Positions 17,464-25,767 of a DNA stretch of 64,000 nucleotides are shown here, piece after piece (the first letter of the stretch is position 1; each line of letters begins with the position of its first letter). This DNA is from Pseudomonas fluorescens (GTDB taxonomy: Bacteria; Pseudomonadota; Gammaproteobacteria; Pseudomonadales; Pseudomonadaceae), in contig NZ_CP015225.1 in NCBI RefSeq assembly GCF_001623525.1, positions 5,406,501 through 5,470,500 on the forward strand. The letters run 5' to 3'. Below the pieces are notes generated by a model, which was not told the origin of the DNA, ran no database searches, and was given only the letters and a program-made list of their open reading frames with translations. The translations under genes were made by a program, and so were the position numbers.

Positions 17464-18429
17464 TTATTCGCTGAACGCCATGCCATGCTTGGCCTTGGTG
17501 GCCTTCACCGCCTCCAGCACCGCCAGCAGGCAATCGTCACGATAGCGCTCCAGGGCCGAGATGCTATGGCTGCCCAATTGCGCGCTTGTGCCGTCCACCA
17601 CATCGTCGATCAGCTTTTCGGTCAGCTCTGGCGCTGGCAGGTAGGTCCACGGCAGTTGCAGCGCCGGGCCGAACTGGGCCATGAAGTGCCGCATCCCGGC
17701 ATCGCCGCCGGCCAGGGTGTAGGTCAGGAACGTGCCCATGAACGACCAGCGCAAGCCGGCGCCAAAGCGGATCGCATCGTCGATTTCTCCGGTGGTCGCC
17801 ACCCCGTCGTTGACCAGGTGCAGGGCTTCGCGCCACAGCGCTTCGAGCAGGCGGTCGGCAATGAAACCGGGCACTTCCTTGCGCACGTGCAGCGGCCGCA
17901 TGCCAAGGGATTCGTACACCTGCATCGCCGCCTGTACGGCTTCGGGCGCGGTGTTTTTGCCGCCGACCACTTCCACCAGCGGCAACAGATAGACCGGGTT
18001 GAACGGGTGCCCGACCACGCAGCGCTCCGGATGGGTGGCGCCTTCGTAGAATTCGCTCGGCAGCAGCCCCGAGGTACTGGAACCGATCAGCGCGTTCGGC
18101 TTGGCAGCGGCGCTGATCTGGCCGTGCAATTCGAGTTTCAGTTCCAGGCGCTCGGGGGCGCTTTCCTGGATGAAGTCGGCGTCGCGCACGCATTCTTCGA
18201 TGGTCGCGACAAAGCGCAGCCGATCCTGCGAGGCGCCAGGGGCCAGGCCCTGTTTTTCCAGCGCGCCCCAAGCGTTGGCGACGCGTTTGCGCAATGCCGC
18301 CTCGGCACCCGGCGCCGGGTCCCAGGCAATAACGTCGAGGCCATGGGCCAGGGCCCTGCTGATCCAGCCGCTGCCGATTACACCACTGCCCAGGGCGGCG
18401 AAGGTCTTGATGTCGGTGATAAAGCTCAT
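17464..18429 (-). CDS. cdhA: L-carnitine 3-dehydrogenase CdhA
   Basis: 321 residues. NAD+-dependent oxidation of carnitine to 3-dehydrocarnitine. It is built like 3-hydroxyacyl-CoA dehydrogenases: N-terminal Rossmann [17 protein letters not shown] (residues about 14-30), then [20 protein letters not shown] with the catalytic His, and [21 protein letters not shown]. The start at 18429 is the only good one. It lies downstream of cdhC in the caiX-cdhC-cdhA-cdhB order found in other pseudomonads. Expression is expected to be under CdhR. Confidence 0.93.
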   Translation of the reverse strand: MSFITDIKTFAALGSGVIGSGWISRALAHGLDVIAWDPAPGAEAALRKRVANAWGALEKQGLAPGASQDRLRFVATIEECVRDADFIQESAPERLELKLELHGQISAAAKPNALIGSSTSGLLPSEFYEGATHPERCVVGHPFNPVYLLPLVEVVGGKNTAPEAVQAAMQVYESLGMRPLHVRKEVPGFIADRLLEALWREALHLVNDGVATTGEIDDAIRFGAGLRWSFMGTFLTYTLAGGDAGMRHFMAQFGPALQLPWTYLPAPELTEKLIDDVVDGTSAQLGSHSISALERYRDDCLLAVLEAVKATKAKHGMAFSE

Positions 18430-18458
18430 GGTGTTTTCCTAATGATTCGCCGATTCCC

Positions 18459-18549
18459 TGTGGGAGCGAGCTTGCTCGCGATGACGGATTCCAGGTGCAG
18501 CAGATGCCCTGGATGTACCGCCGCTATCGCGAGCAAGCTCGCTCCCACA
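18459..18549. repeat. REP doublet, TGTGGGAGCGAGCTTGCTCGC variant
   Basis: Third arm variant: TGTGGGAGCGAGCTTGCTCGCGATG and its complement with a 40-base centre, between cdhC and cdhA. Related half elements are at 33612-33646 and 55158-55196. Confidence 0.85.
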
Positions 18550-18608
18550 TTTGATCTTGGGTGGTCTTGAGAACTGCAGTCACTGCAGATCCAATGTGTA
18601 CGTTCGGT

Positions 18609-19496
18609 TCAGCCGCGCTGGGTCAGCCCCATTTTCTTGCGACCTTCAGCCGGGGTGAGCACGCGGGCGCCGAGGCGGCTGAGGATTTCGCCGGCCCGCT
18701 CCACCAACTGACCGTTGGTAGCGAGTACGCCTTTGTCCAGCCAGAGGTTGTCTTCCAACCCGACCCGCACGTTGCCCCCCAGCAGTACGGCCTGGGCGGC
18801 CATCGGCATTTGCATGCGGCCGATGCCGAAGCCCGCCCACACCGCGTCCGCCGGCAGGTTGTCGACCATGGCTTTCATGGTGGTGGTGTCGGCCGGTGCG
18901 CCCCACGGGATACCCAGGCAGAGTTGGAACAGTGGGTTGTCCAGCAGGCCTTCCTTGATCAGTTGCTTGGCGAACCACAGGTGACCGGTGTCGAAGATCT
19001 CCAGCTCGGCCTTGACCCCCAGTTCGGTGATGCGCTTGGCGCCGGCCCGCAGTTGCGCCGGAGTGGAGACGTAAATGGTGTCGCCGTCGCCGAAGTTCAG
19101 GGTGCCGCAATCCAGCGTGCAGATTTCCGGCAACAACTCTTCGACATGAGCCAGGCGGGTCAGCGGGCCCACCAGGTCGGTGTTGGGGCCGAATTCCATT
19201 GGCTGTTCGCCCGCACCGATCTCCAGGTCGCCGCCCATGCCGGCGGTGAGGTTGACGATGATGTCCACGTCCGCTTCACGGATGCGCTCCATCACTTCGC
19301 GGTACAGCGCCACGTCGCGGCTGAACTTGCCGGTCTGCGGGTCGCGGACGTGGCAATGGACCACCGTGGCCCCGGCCTTCGCCGCCTCGATGGCGGCGTC
19401 GGCGATCTGTTTCGGGGTGACCGGTACGTGAGGGCTCTTGGCGGTCGTGTCGCCAGCACCGGTGAGTGCGCAGGTGATGATGACGTCGTGGTTCAT
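18609..19496 (-). CDS. cdhC: 3-dehydrocarnitine:acetyl-CoA trimethylamine transferase, BKACE family CdhC
   Basis: 295 residues. A member of the beta-keto acid cleavage enzyme family (formerly DUF849): the zinc-binding HxH block is VVHCHVRDP near residue 48, and the Glu/His-rich [13 protein letters not shown] and [12 protein letters not shown] blocks follow. In the characterised pathway it condenses 3-dehydrocarnitine with acetyl-CoA to acetoacetate and betainyl-CoA, the substrate of the neighbouring thioesterase. It sits second in the caiX-cdhCAB unit, 71 bases after caiX. Confidence 0.93.
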   Translation of the reverse strand: MNHDVIITCALTGAGDTTAKSPHVPVTPKQIADAAIEAAKAGATVVHCHVRDPQTGKFSRDVALYREVMERIREADVDIIVNLTAGMGGDLEIGAGEQPMEFGPNTDLVGPLTRLAHVEELLPEICTLDCGTLNFGDGDTIYVSTPAQLRAGAKRITELGVKAELEIFDTGHLWFAKQLIKEGLLDNPLFQLCLGIPWGAPADTTTMKAMVDNLPADAVWAGFGIGRMQMPMAAQAVLLGGNVRVGLEDNLWLDKGVLATNGQLVERAGEILSRLGARVLTPAEGRKKMGLTQRG

Positions 19497-19567
19497 GGTG
19501 CGGATTCCTTCAGGCGTGGTAAGTCACTGCGCAGCCCTTTGGTGCTGCGCAGATGGATAGCGGTTGT

Positions 19568-20512
19568 TCAGTTACTGGTCAGTTTCAGGTTGTCGGCGGC
19601 GGGCTTGCCATCGAAGGTAGTGACGCCTTCGAGCCAACGCTGCTTGTCTTGCGGATGATCCTTGAGCCATTGCCGGGCCGATTCGAGCGGGTCCTTGTGA
19701 TCGAGCAACGGCTGCATCATCCGGCTTTCATCTTCGGCGCTGAACGTCAGGTTGCTCAGCAGGCGACCGACGTTCGGGCATTGTTGGGCGTAGTCCGGCG
19801 CGGTGACGGTCCACACGGTGGCCATGCCTTCGTTCGGGCCGAGGGCGTCGTCGCTGCCGGTGAGGTAGGTCATTTGCACGTTGACGTTCATCGGGTGCGG
19901 CGCCCAGCCGAAGAACACCACGGCTTCCTTGCGCCGCACGGCGCGGTCCACGGCGGCGAGCATGCCGGCTTCGCTGGACTCGACCAGTTGGAATTTGCCC
20001 AGGCCGAACTGGTTCTTGGCGATCATCGCCTTGATCTGGGTATTGGCGCCGGAGCCCGGCTCGATGCCGTAGATCTTGCCGCCCAGTTCTTTTTCGAATT
20101 TGGCGATGTCGGCGAAGGTTTTCAGGCCCTTGTCGGCCAGGTAGGTCGGTACCGCCAGGGTGGCGCGGGCGTCCTTGAGGCTGGGCTGCTCCAGCACCTT
20201 GACCTGCTTGGCTTCGACGAACGGGGTGATGGTCTGGGTCATCAACGGGTTCCAGTAACCCAGGAACAAGTCCAGGCGCTGGTCGCGGATGCCAGCGAAG
20301 ATGATTTGCTGGGAGGCGCTGGTTTGCTTGGTCTTGTAGCCGAGGCCGTCGAGCATCACTTGGGTCAGGGCGCTGGTGGCGATGACGTCGGTCCAGTTGA
20401 CCACGCCCAGGCGCACGTTCTGGCACGCGGCGGGCTCGGCAGCCATGGCGGTGCCATTGAGGAAAGTGGTGCCGCAAAGTGCAAGTACACAGGAGCTGAT
20501 CAGTCGTTTCAT
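19568..20512 (-). CDS. caiX: Carnitine-binding periplasmic protein CaiX
   Basis: 314 residues with an N-terminal signal peptide (MKRLISSCVLALCGTTFLNGTAMA). It is a full-length paralogue of CbcX, sharing the blocks VNWTDVIATSALTQVMLDGLGYKTK, FFGWAPHPMNVNV and the C-terminal VTTFDGKPA. CaiX proteins are orphan binding proteins that deliver carnitine to the CbcWV core, which fits the absence of a permease or ATPase gene here. It is first gene of the carnitine operon, divergent from cdhR across 186 bases. Confidence 0.92.
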   Translation of the reverse strand: MKRLISSCVLALCGTTFLNGTAMAAEPAACQNVRLGVVNWTDVIATSALTQVMLDGLGYKTKQTSASQQIIFAGIRDQRLDLFLGYWNPLMTQTITPFVEAKQVKVLEQPSLKDARATLAVPTYLADKGLKTFADIAKFEKELGGKIYGIEPGSGANTQIKAMIAKNQFGLGKFQLVESSEAGMLAAVDRAVRRKEAVVFFGWAPHPMNVNVQMTYLTGSDDALGPNEGMATVWTVTAPDYAQQCPNVGRLLSNLTFSAEDESRMMQPLLDHKDPLESARQWLKDHPQDKQRWLEGVTTFDGKPAADNLKLTSN

Positions 20513-20698
20513 GTCGGGTTCCTCGGCAGCTTATTGTTATGGGTTCCGGCATCTGCGCACCGGTGATGCCAAGTTACGCAGCCCGGCGCCTGGCAAAACG
20601 CACAGCGGCGACGTGCTCTTGCACTGCAGCGACTCTTGAATGGGCCTTGCAACTGGCGTATCAAGGTCCGCACGCTACCCGCCAACCGAGTGCGCTCC

Positions 20699-21643
20699 AT
20701 GTCCCAGGATTTCTACTTTTTGTTGATGCCGGGTTTTTCGGCCATCGGTTTCATTTCGGCCATCGAGCCGTTGCGGGTTGCCAATCGGTTTCGTGGCGAG
20801 CTGTACCGCTGGCATGTGCTGAGTGTCGATGGCGGGCCGGTGCTGGCGAGCAATGGCATGTCGGTCAACGCCGATGCCGCGCTGGAGCCGCTGAAGAAGG
20901 GCGCGACCCTCTGGGTGGTGGCCGGGTTCGAACCGCTCGAATTCTCCACCCCGACGCTGGAGCGCTGGCTGCATCGGCTGGACAACGAAGGTGTGACCCT
21001 GGGCGGCATCGACACCGGCAGCGTGGTGTTGGCCGAGGCGGGGCTATTGGAAGGGCACCGCGTGACCTTGCATTGGGAAGCGATCGAGGCGTTCAAGGAG
21101 TCTTATCCGCAACTCAGCGTGACCCAGGAACTGTTCGAGATCGACCGTCGCCGCATTACTTGCGCGGGCGGCACGGCTTCCATCGACCTGATGCTGGACC
21201 TGATCGGCCAGGCCCACGGTTCGGAACTGGCGATCCAGGTCAGCGAGCAGTTCGTGCTCGGCCGCATCCGCCCGCGCAAAGATCACCAGCGCATGGAAAT
21301 CGCCAACCGCTATGGCATTCGCAACAAGAAGCTGGTGCACGTCATTGGCGAGATGGAAACCCACAGCGAACCGCCCCTGAGCACCTTGGCACTGGCCGAA
21401 TCCATCGGCGTCACCCGGCGCCAACTCGAACGCCTGTTCCGCCTGCACCTGAACGACACCCCGAGCAACTTCTACCTGAGGCTGCGCCTGGAGAAGGCCC
21501 AGCAGTTGCTGCGCCAGACCGACATGAGTGTGTTGGAAGTGAGCATCGCCTGCGGCTTTGAGTCGCCGTCGTACTTCACCCGCAGTTACCGGGCACGGTT
21601 CGCGCGCTGTCCACGGGAGGATCGGCGGCGGCAGTTGGTTTGA
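20699..21643 (+). CDS. cdhR: AraC-family carnitine regulator CdhR
   Basis: 314 residues. It has the same two-domain plan as GbdR: a DJ-1/PfpI-type sensor domain (FLLMPGFSAIGFISAIEPLRVANRF ... GGIDTGSVVLAEAGLL) and a C-terminal AraC DNA-binding domain (LAESIGVTRRQLERLFRLHL ... VLEVSIACGFESPSYFTRSYRARF). It is known to activate caiX-cdhCAB in response to carnitine. The start at 20699 aligns with the family; an in-frame ATG at 20636 would add 21 residues and has no better ribosome site. It is divergent from caiX. Confidence 0.92.
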   Translation: MSQDFYFLLMPGFSAIGFISAIEPLRVANRFRGELYRWHVLSVDGGPVLASNGMSVNADAALEPLKKGATLWVVAGFEPLEFSTPTLERWLHRLDNEGVTLGGIDTGSVVLAEAGLLEGHRVTLHWEAIEAFKESYPQLSVTQELFEIDRRRITCAGGTASIDLMLDLIGQAHGSELAIQVSEQFVLGRIRPRKDHQRMEIANRYGIRNKKLVHVIGEMETHSEPPLSTLALAESIGVTRRQLERLFRLHLNDTPSNFYLRLRLEKAQQLLRQTDMSVLEVSIACGFESPSYFTRSYRARFARCPREDRRRQLV

Positions 21644-21675
21644 AAACAAACTTCAAGAGCTCGCTCGCCGACAAT

Positions 21676-21706
21676 AAGTATTTAAATTTTTTGATTTAAA
21701 TTACTT
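21676..21706. repeat. AT-rich imperfect palindrome downstream of cdhR
   Basis: AAGTATTTAAAT (21676-21687) and ATTTAAATTACTT (21694-21706) are complementary apart from one bulged base, with a T-rich centre. It may act as the cdhR terminator and marks the sharp drop in GC at the left edge of the alginate-lyase block. Confidence 0.55.
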
Positions 21707-21832
21707 CTGGCGATTCCCTTGGCTTTTTTAAAGACTGTTCGCTGTTAGTACTGACGAACGGATAGGGAAGTCTGTCCATTCAAAAAACATATTTTAACTC
21801 GGGCTGAACAGGTGCCAAGGGAGGTACTGTGC

Positions 21833-23002
21833 ATGAAGGGAAAGGGTTGGCTGTTTTTTGTATTGCTGTTGGTCAGTCGGTTGGCACAAGCAGATTTTTC
21901 CCATCCCGGAATTCTGGTGGACTTCAAGCAATTACGATATGTGAAGGAAAATATATACCGAGAACCCTGGAAGAGCGCCTATGAAAAGACTTTGCAAGAC
22001 TCCTTGGCCGATAGAGATTACGAGCCTAGGCCTTGGGGGACTGTAGAGTGTGGTTCGTATTCCAATCCAAATAATGGCTGTTCGGACGAGACCCGGGACG
22101 CCCGGGCAGCCTACACCCAGGCTTTATTATGGCGGTTGAGTGGTGATCCGCGTTATGCGGAAAACGTACGAAAAATCCTTAATGCATGGGCCGATACGCT
22201 GACCGGTGGTCACACCAATAGTAATGGGCCCTTGCAAGCCGCATGGACGGCAGGGCTGTTTACTCGGGCCGCTGAAATTGTCAAATATTCCTACGATGGT
22301 TGGCCCCAGCCGGAAAAAGACAAGGTAACCAGGTTATTTGCAAGGCAATACTATCCTGATGTGCTGCGCGCTTTTTCCGGAAACTATACTTGCTATAACA
22401 AGAACTGGCATGCAAGTGCAGTCGAGGCGATGTTTAATATTGCCGTGTTCAATAAGAACCAGGCGTGGTTGGATGATGCTGTTTCGAAGTGGCGGGGCCT
22501 TGTTCCGTCGTATATTTATCTTGCCTCGGATGGCGCACGCCCGAAGGATGCTCCGTGGTGTCGGCGTAGCAATGCGCAAATCAATGCGCACTGGGGCAGC
22601 CCGGAAGCCTACTTGGAAGGCTTGTCGCAAGAAAGTTGTCGGGACTTTGAACATGCAGCTTATGGTTTGGCGGCAATCATCAATGTGGCGGAGAGCGCTC
22701 GTTTACAGCAGATTGATTTATATGGGGATCAAGCCAGCCAGGCAGCGTTACGCATTGCGGCGGCGATGGAGTTGCACAGTGCCTATCAAAATGGTGACCA
22801 AGCAAAATTATGCAAGGCCTACGATGGCCACAAGAACGATACGGTCGGTACGTTCGAGATAGGATTCAATCACTACGCGCTGCGTCAAGGCGCCTCCTTG
22901 CCGCAGACGTCGCTTTTTCTGCAAAAGCATCGCCCCGTCAAAGGAAAGTTTCATTACCTTTGGGAAACGCTGACTCACGGGTCCACGGGGACCATTCCAT
23001 AG
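21833..23002 (+). CDS. Secreted alginate-lyase-family protein
   Basis: 389 residues. The start at 21833 follows a strong GGGAGG ten bases upstream and gives a clear signal peptide (MKGKGWLFFVLLLVSRLAQA), so the product is exported. The rest is an alpha-helical toroid protein of the alginate lyase family (PF05426-like), with the NWHASAVEAMFNIAVF helix and paired cysteines near residues 69 and 83. By family it would cut alginate or a related uronate polymer by beta-elimination; the substrate is not certain. Codons such as TTA, ATA and AGA are much commoner than in the neighbours, suggesting horizontal gain. It stands alone, flanked by AT-rich inverted repeats. Confidence 0.75.
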   Translation: MKGKGWLFFVLLLVSRLAQADFSHPGILVDFKQLRYVKENIYREPWKSAYEKTLQDSLADRDYEPRPWGTVECGSYSNPNNGCSDETRDARAAYTQALLWRLSGDPRYAENVRKILNAWADTLTGGHTNSNGPLQAAWTAGLFTRAAEIVKYSYDGWPQPEKDKVTRLFARQYYPDVLRAFSGNYTCYNKNWHASAVEAMFNIAVFNKNQAWLDDAVSKWRGLVPSYIYLASDGARPKDAPWCRRSNAQINAHWGSPEAYLEGLSQESCRDFEHAAYGLAAIINVAESARLQQIDLYGDQASQAALRIAAAMELHSAYQNGDQAKLCKAYDGHKNDTVGTFEIGFNHYALRQGASLPQTSLFLQKHRPVKGKFHYLWETLTHGSTGTIP

Positions 23003-23070
23003 AACCAGTCGTATCTGGTTTGAGAGGACCCGGCAGCGATTGGAGGGTGGTCGGGAGCTGGTTTGACAGG

Positions 23071-23133
23071 CTTTTATACTCAATTATGCCCGGGACTATA
23101 AATTATACCTGTCGCCATAATTGGGTATAAAAG
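23071..23133. repeat. 18-bp inverted repeat pair downstream of the lyase gene
   Basis: CTTTTATACTCAATTATG (23071-23088) and CATAATTGGGTATAAAAG (23116-23133) are complementary at 17 of 18 positions across a 27-base centre. It could be a transcription terminator or an end of a small mobile element. It lies just beyond the AT-rich gene and before a REP doublet. Confidence 0.7.
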
Positions 23134-23162
23134 CTTGATACCGCCAGTCATCGGTCATTCAT

Positions 23163-23257
23163 CTGTGGCGAGGGAGCTTGCTCCCGCTGGACTGCGTAGG
23201 AGGCCCTAAAGGCAGGGCCGCTGCGCGCCCCAACGGGAGCAAGCTCCCTCGCCACGG
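23163..23257. repeat. REP doublet
   Basis: Main-family REP pair with shortened centre; arms CTGTGGCGAGGGAGCTTGC and complement. Confidence 0.85.
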
Positions 23258-23281
23258 GGGTGTTTCGTCTGAGAGATTGGC

Positions 23282-23698
23282 TTACTTCTTTACCAACGCC
23301 GAACACGCCGCCTTGTACGCCTCATGTTGATATTTGTTCAGCGTCGCCGGCAAGGCGAAGTCATGTTTCTTGTGCTGCGCGTTGAGGGTCTGCGGCGACA
23401 GCAGTGTCACCTCGCAGCCTTCCAGCAACTGGAGAATCCCCTCGATCTTGAACGTGGTCGGTCCGCCGGCGAACTCGCCTTTCTTGCTGCGCTTCTTTAT
23501 GGCGATGCGTTCGATGCCATTCTCGACCACGAATGCCCGTACCTGGGCGGCAAACGCCTTGACGTTGGCGGCTTCGTCATCGTCGTCCAGGGTGATTTTC
23601 TTGGTGTTCAGGGCGACGTGGGTCAGTGTCTGCTGTTCCAGCGAGGCAACGGCGATGATCGCTTCGCTGCCTTTGATTTCGATGCCGCAAATGATCAT
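23282..23698 (-). CDS. DUF3010 family protein
   Basis: 138 residues, the normal length for this small cytoplasmic family found in many gammaproteobacteria. It opens MIICGIEIKGSEAIIAVAS, with a repeated beta-strand pattern recalling RNase H/actin-like folds (IxGIxIKG), then a basic loop IAIKKRSKKGEFAGG and a C-terminal helix rich in His/Tyr. No biochemical function is established for the family. It is monocistronic by spacing: 88 bases separate it from the next gene on the same strand. Confidence 0.8.
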   Translation of the reverse strand: MIICGIEIKGSEAIIAVASLEQQTLTHVALNTKKITLDDDDEAANVKAFAAQVRAFVVENGIERIAIKKRSKKGEFAGGPTTFKIEGILQLLEGCEVTLLSPQTLNAQHKKHDFALPATLNKYQHEAYKAACSALVKK

Positions 23699-23785
23699 TG
23701 GAACCCTTGATGCCCGGAGGTGTGGAATTGCAGTTTATCCATCTTGGTCTGGAACGCCGCTCTGATTTTTTCATCTGCGGCCCAC

Positions 23786-24562
23786 TCAGTTCATGCTTTG
23801 GCGCAGGTCGAGCATGATTTTGTCGAAGTAGTCGACCCGGATGACGCCGAAGCGGGGGTATTCGAAGTCCAGGATCACATACAGCACGCAGACCATGACC
23901 GCCGCGTAACCCAGGCTGTGCAGCCAGTTGCGCCGCTTTGTACCGGCCATGCCATAGCCGATCAGCAGGGCGCTGATCAGGGCCATGGTCACCAGCATCA
24001 GGTAGATGACCAGCGGTGGGTGGGTTTCATGGGCCACGGCGCGGGTGGTGGTGATATCGATCATTTCATTTTGTGCCTGCAGCACACTGACCCCCAGGGT
24101 TGGGGTGGGCATTTGCTGCAGGGCGGCGATCGTGCGTTTCCAGATGATCTGTTGCAAGTCACTGGCGCGATCATGGGCGGCTTCGTCGAGTTCGTCTTCG
24201 CGCAGGTCACGGTAATACTCGATGCGGGCGTCGACATAGTCCTTGAACGCCTGGCGCAGGGCCGGTTGCTCGCTGGCCGGTAGCAGGTCCAGGCGTAGCC
24301 AGGCGGTGCCCATGGCATTGGTTTCGGCAACGATCAGCGCGCGCCGTTGATCCAGGCGTGTGGCTGCGCCAGAGAAGGTAAAGGCAATCAGGAGTGCCAG
24401 CAGGCCGAACACCGCGCCTTCTATTGCACCAATGCCTTGGCGGGCGCCCTCCGGGTCTTGGGCCAGGTGACGGTTGCCGATCCGGCGACCGGCCTCGATG
24501 CCCGCCACGATGGCGATAAAAATAGCTAACCCATATAAAGGCAAGGCGGTAAGAGAGAGCAT
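23786..24562 (-). CDS. DUF4239-type (bestrophin-like) membrane protein
   Basis: 258 residues with about four membrane spans: two near the N-terminus (LPLYGLAIFIAIVAGIEAG and AVFGLLALLIAFTFSGA) and two near the C-terminus (YLMLVTMALISALLIGYGMAG and GYAAVMVCVLYVILDFEYPRFG). A long charged central helical segment separates them. The start at 24562 was preferred to 24613 because AAGGGA lies upstream at proper distance. The layout matches DUF4239 proteins, distantly bestrophin-like; ion transport is possible but unproven. A conserved-type palindrome (24640-24673) lies about 80 bases upstream. Confidence 0.7.
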   Translation of the reverse strand: MLSLTALPLYGLAIFIAIVAGIEAGRRIGNRHLAQDPEGARQGIGAIEGAVFGLLALLIAFTFSGAATRLDQRRALIVAETNAMGTAWLRLDLLPASEQPALRQAFKDYVDARIEYYRDLREDELDEAAHDRASDLQQIIWKRTIAALQQMPTPTLGVSVLQAQNEMIDITTTRAVAHETHPPLVIYLMLVTMALISALLIGYGMAGTKRRNWLHSLGYAAVMVCVLYVILDFEYPRFGVIRVDYFDKIMLDLRQSMN

Positions 24563-24639
24563 ATGAAAATCCCTTGATAGGCAATAACACCGACTAACGT
24601 GAGCGCCTGTCATGAGCTGATCCTAAGCCCCTCCTTTCG

Positions 24640-24673
24640 CTTCGGATACTGTCAGAGTTAACAGTATCCGAAG
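24640..24673. promoter_or_regulatory. Palindrome with ACTGTCAGAGTTAACAGT core
   Basis: CTTCGGATACTGT (24640-24652) and ACAGTATCCGAAG (24661-24673) are perfect 13-bp arms around CAGAGTTA. The same core recurs at 60589-60618 and, imperfectly, at 62666-62686, with half of it at the window end. There is no T-run. It could be an operator of the downstream DUF4239 gene or a terminator of the antitoxin-like gene. Confidence 0.6.
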
Positions 24674-24704
24674 CCTAATGTCTGTTGGGATATCCCCCGT
24701 AGGC

Positions 24705-25031
24705 CTACAGTTCCAACTGATCAGCATGGATACCAAAGGCAGCGGCAATTTTCTCTCGGGTAGCCCGGCGAGGCTTTGCGACCGATTCCTGTTGGGCAAA
24801 CGCCGACTGAGAAATACCCAGGCGCCTGGCGACTTCATCCTGAGTCAGGTTCAAGTGTTCGCGCCAGGCGCGGATAGGCGTAGCGCCGTCGACGATACGG
24901 CTGACCACTTCGTGAGGGATCAGATCGGGTTCCAGTTTTTGTGCAACGTATTGTGCGTACGGAATGACCACAAATGCCGGGTTTCCGTCTGCATCGTTGA
25001 TGATCTGAATATCAGTAGGTGCGTTCATCAT
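24705..25031 (-). CDS. Orphan antitoxin-like protein with XRE helix-turn-helix
   Basis: 108 residues. The N-terminal third (IQIINDADGNPAFVVIPYAQY) resembles Phd/RelB-type antitoxin ends. The C-terminal half is an XRE/Cro helix-turn-helix (WREHLNLTQDEVARRLGISQSAFAQQES, about residues 57-84). This domain order is that of DNA-binding antitoxins paired with RelE/HigB toxins, but no toxin gene was found on either side. The start at 25031 (MMNAP) lacks a Shine-Dalgarno and directly abuts a 15-bp inverted repeat, suggesting a leaderless, autoregulated message. An in-frame ATG at 25097 would run translation through the repeat. Confidence 0.7.
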   Translation of the reverse strand: MMNAPTDIQIINDADGNPAFVVIPYAQYVAQKLEPDLIPHEVVSRIVDGATPIRAWREHLNLTQDEVARRLGISQSAFAQQESVAKPRRATREKIAAAFGIHADQLEL

Positions 25032-25083
25032 GGAAAAATATAAGTCTTTTATAAGATTTTCGAATCCTGACTTATATTTTTCC
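25032..25083. promoter_or_regulatory. 15-bp perfect inverted repeat, probable autoregulatory operator
   Basis: GGAAAAATATAAGTC (25032-25046) and GACTTATATTTTTCC (25069-25083) flank a 22-base AT-rich centre that contains TATAA-like -10 words on the minus strand. It touches the antitoxin-like start codon. Confidence 0.65.
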
Positions 25084-25131
25084 CTGGGCCAACGCATGAA
25101 GGGTGTCTGGATATTGCTCCGTGGATAACCT

Positions 25132-25533
25132 TCAATCCTGCCCAATCGACTCCAAAAACTCCGACCGATCATCGCTTACCTGGGCCATGCAGTCGTTTTC
25201 GGCGATCTTGTAGGCTTCGCTGCCGGGTTTGGCCGGGAAGGCGGCGATGGCGCAATCGGCGTCGCGTTGTTTGAGCCACAGTTGTTGGGCGGTCTTGACC
25301 TTGGCGGTGATGTCGTTGAGTTGCGCCTTGTCGCTGGCGTAGCGGGTTTGCAGGCGCTCGAAGAGGCTTTGCAGGTTTTCGTTGAGCAATTGTTCGGCGG
25401 CGGTCTTGCCATAGGCCGAGCAGGCCAGGGTCTGGACGTCGTTTTCAACTTCGTCGCAGGGGTTGGGCTCGGTGTCTTCGGTTGCGTGTGCCAGGGTGCT
25501 GATCAGTGCCAAAGCCAGGAAGAGTGATTTCAT
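25132..25533 (-). CDS. LprI-like (DUF1311) lysozyme-inhibitor-type periplasmic protein
   Basis: 133 residues with a signal peptide (MKSLFLALALISTLAHA, cleavage near residue 17). The mature part has the LprI N-terminal domain pattern: paired cysteines in PCDEVENDVQTLACSAYGKTAAEQLLNENL, then LWLKQRDADCAIAAF and NDCMAQ, as in family members that bind lysozyme. It probably protects peptidoglycan from host or competitor lysozymes (family inference). The start at 25533 was chosen for the signal peptide. It is divergent from the dipeptidase/dgc operon. Confidence 0.78.
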   Translation of the reverse strand: MKSLFLALALISTLAHATEDTEPNPCDEVENDVQTLACSAYGKTAAEQLLNENLQSLFERLQTRYASDKAQLNDITAKVKTAQQLWLKQRDADCAIAAFPAKPGSEAYKIAENDCMAQVSDDRSEFLESIGQD

Positions 25534-25767
25534 TGCGTTGCCGCTCGAGTCCAGTGAAAACCAGTGATGCGGCGGATTCTGGCGCAAGCGTCGGGTAAAG
25601 AACAGACGGGTAGGATGGGCCTGTTGTAGTCCATTGTCGTGGATTGACGCTTTCGGCAATTCCCCTGTCGTTTTTGCACCGGGTCGCCACGCCCCTCAGG
25701 CATATGCTGGCCCCAAAGCGCCGGCAGACGATTCGGCGCATGAAATCCGATAAAAGGGGACTGCCTG

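Noticed and set aside
20548..20570. GGCATC-N11-GATGCC as a CdhR site
   Set aside because: The arms are short and AraC-family proteins usually bind direct repeats; no second copy supports it.
24563..25131. A toxin gene partner for the antitoxin-like protein
   Set aside because: Both sides were read in all frames. The only upstream in-frame extension is 47 codons with no toxin-like features, and the downstream gap is filled by the palindrome.
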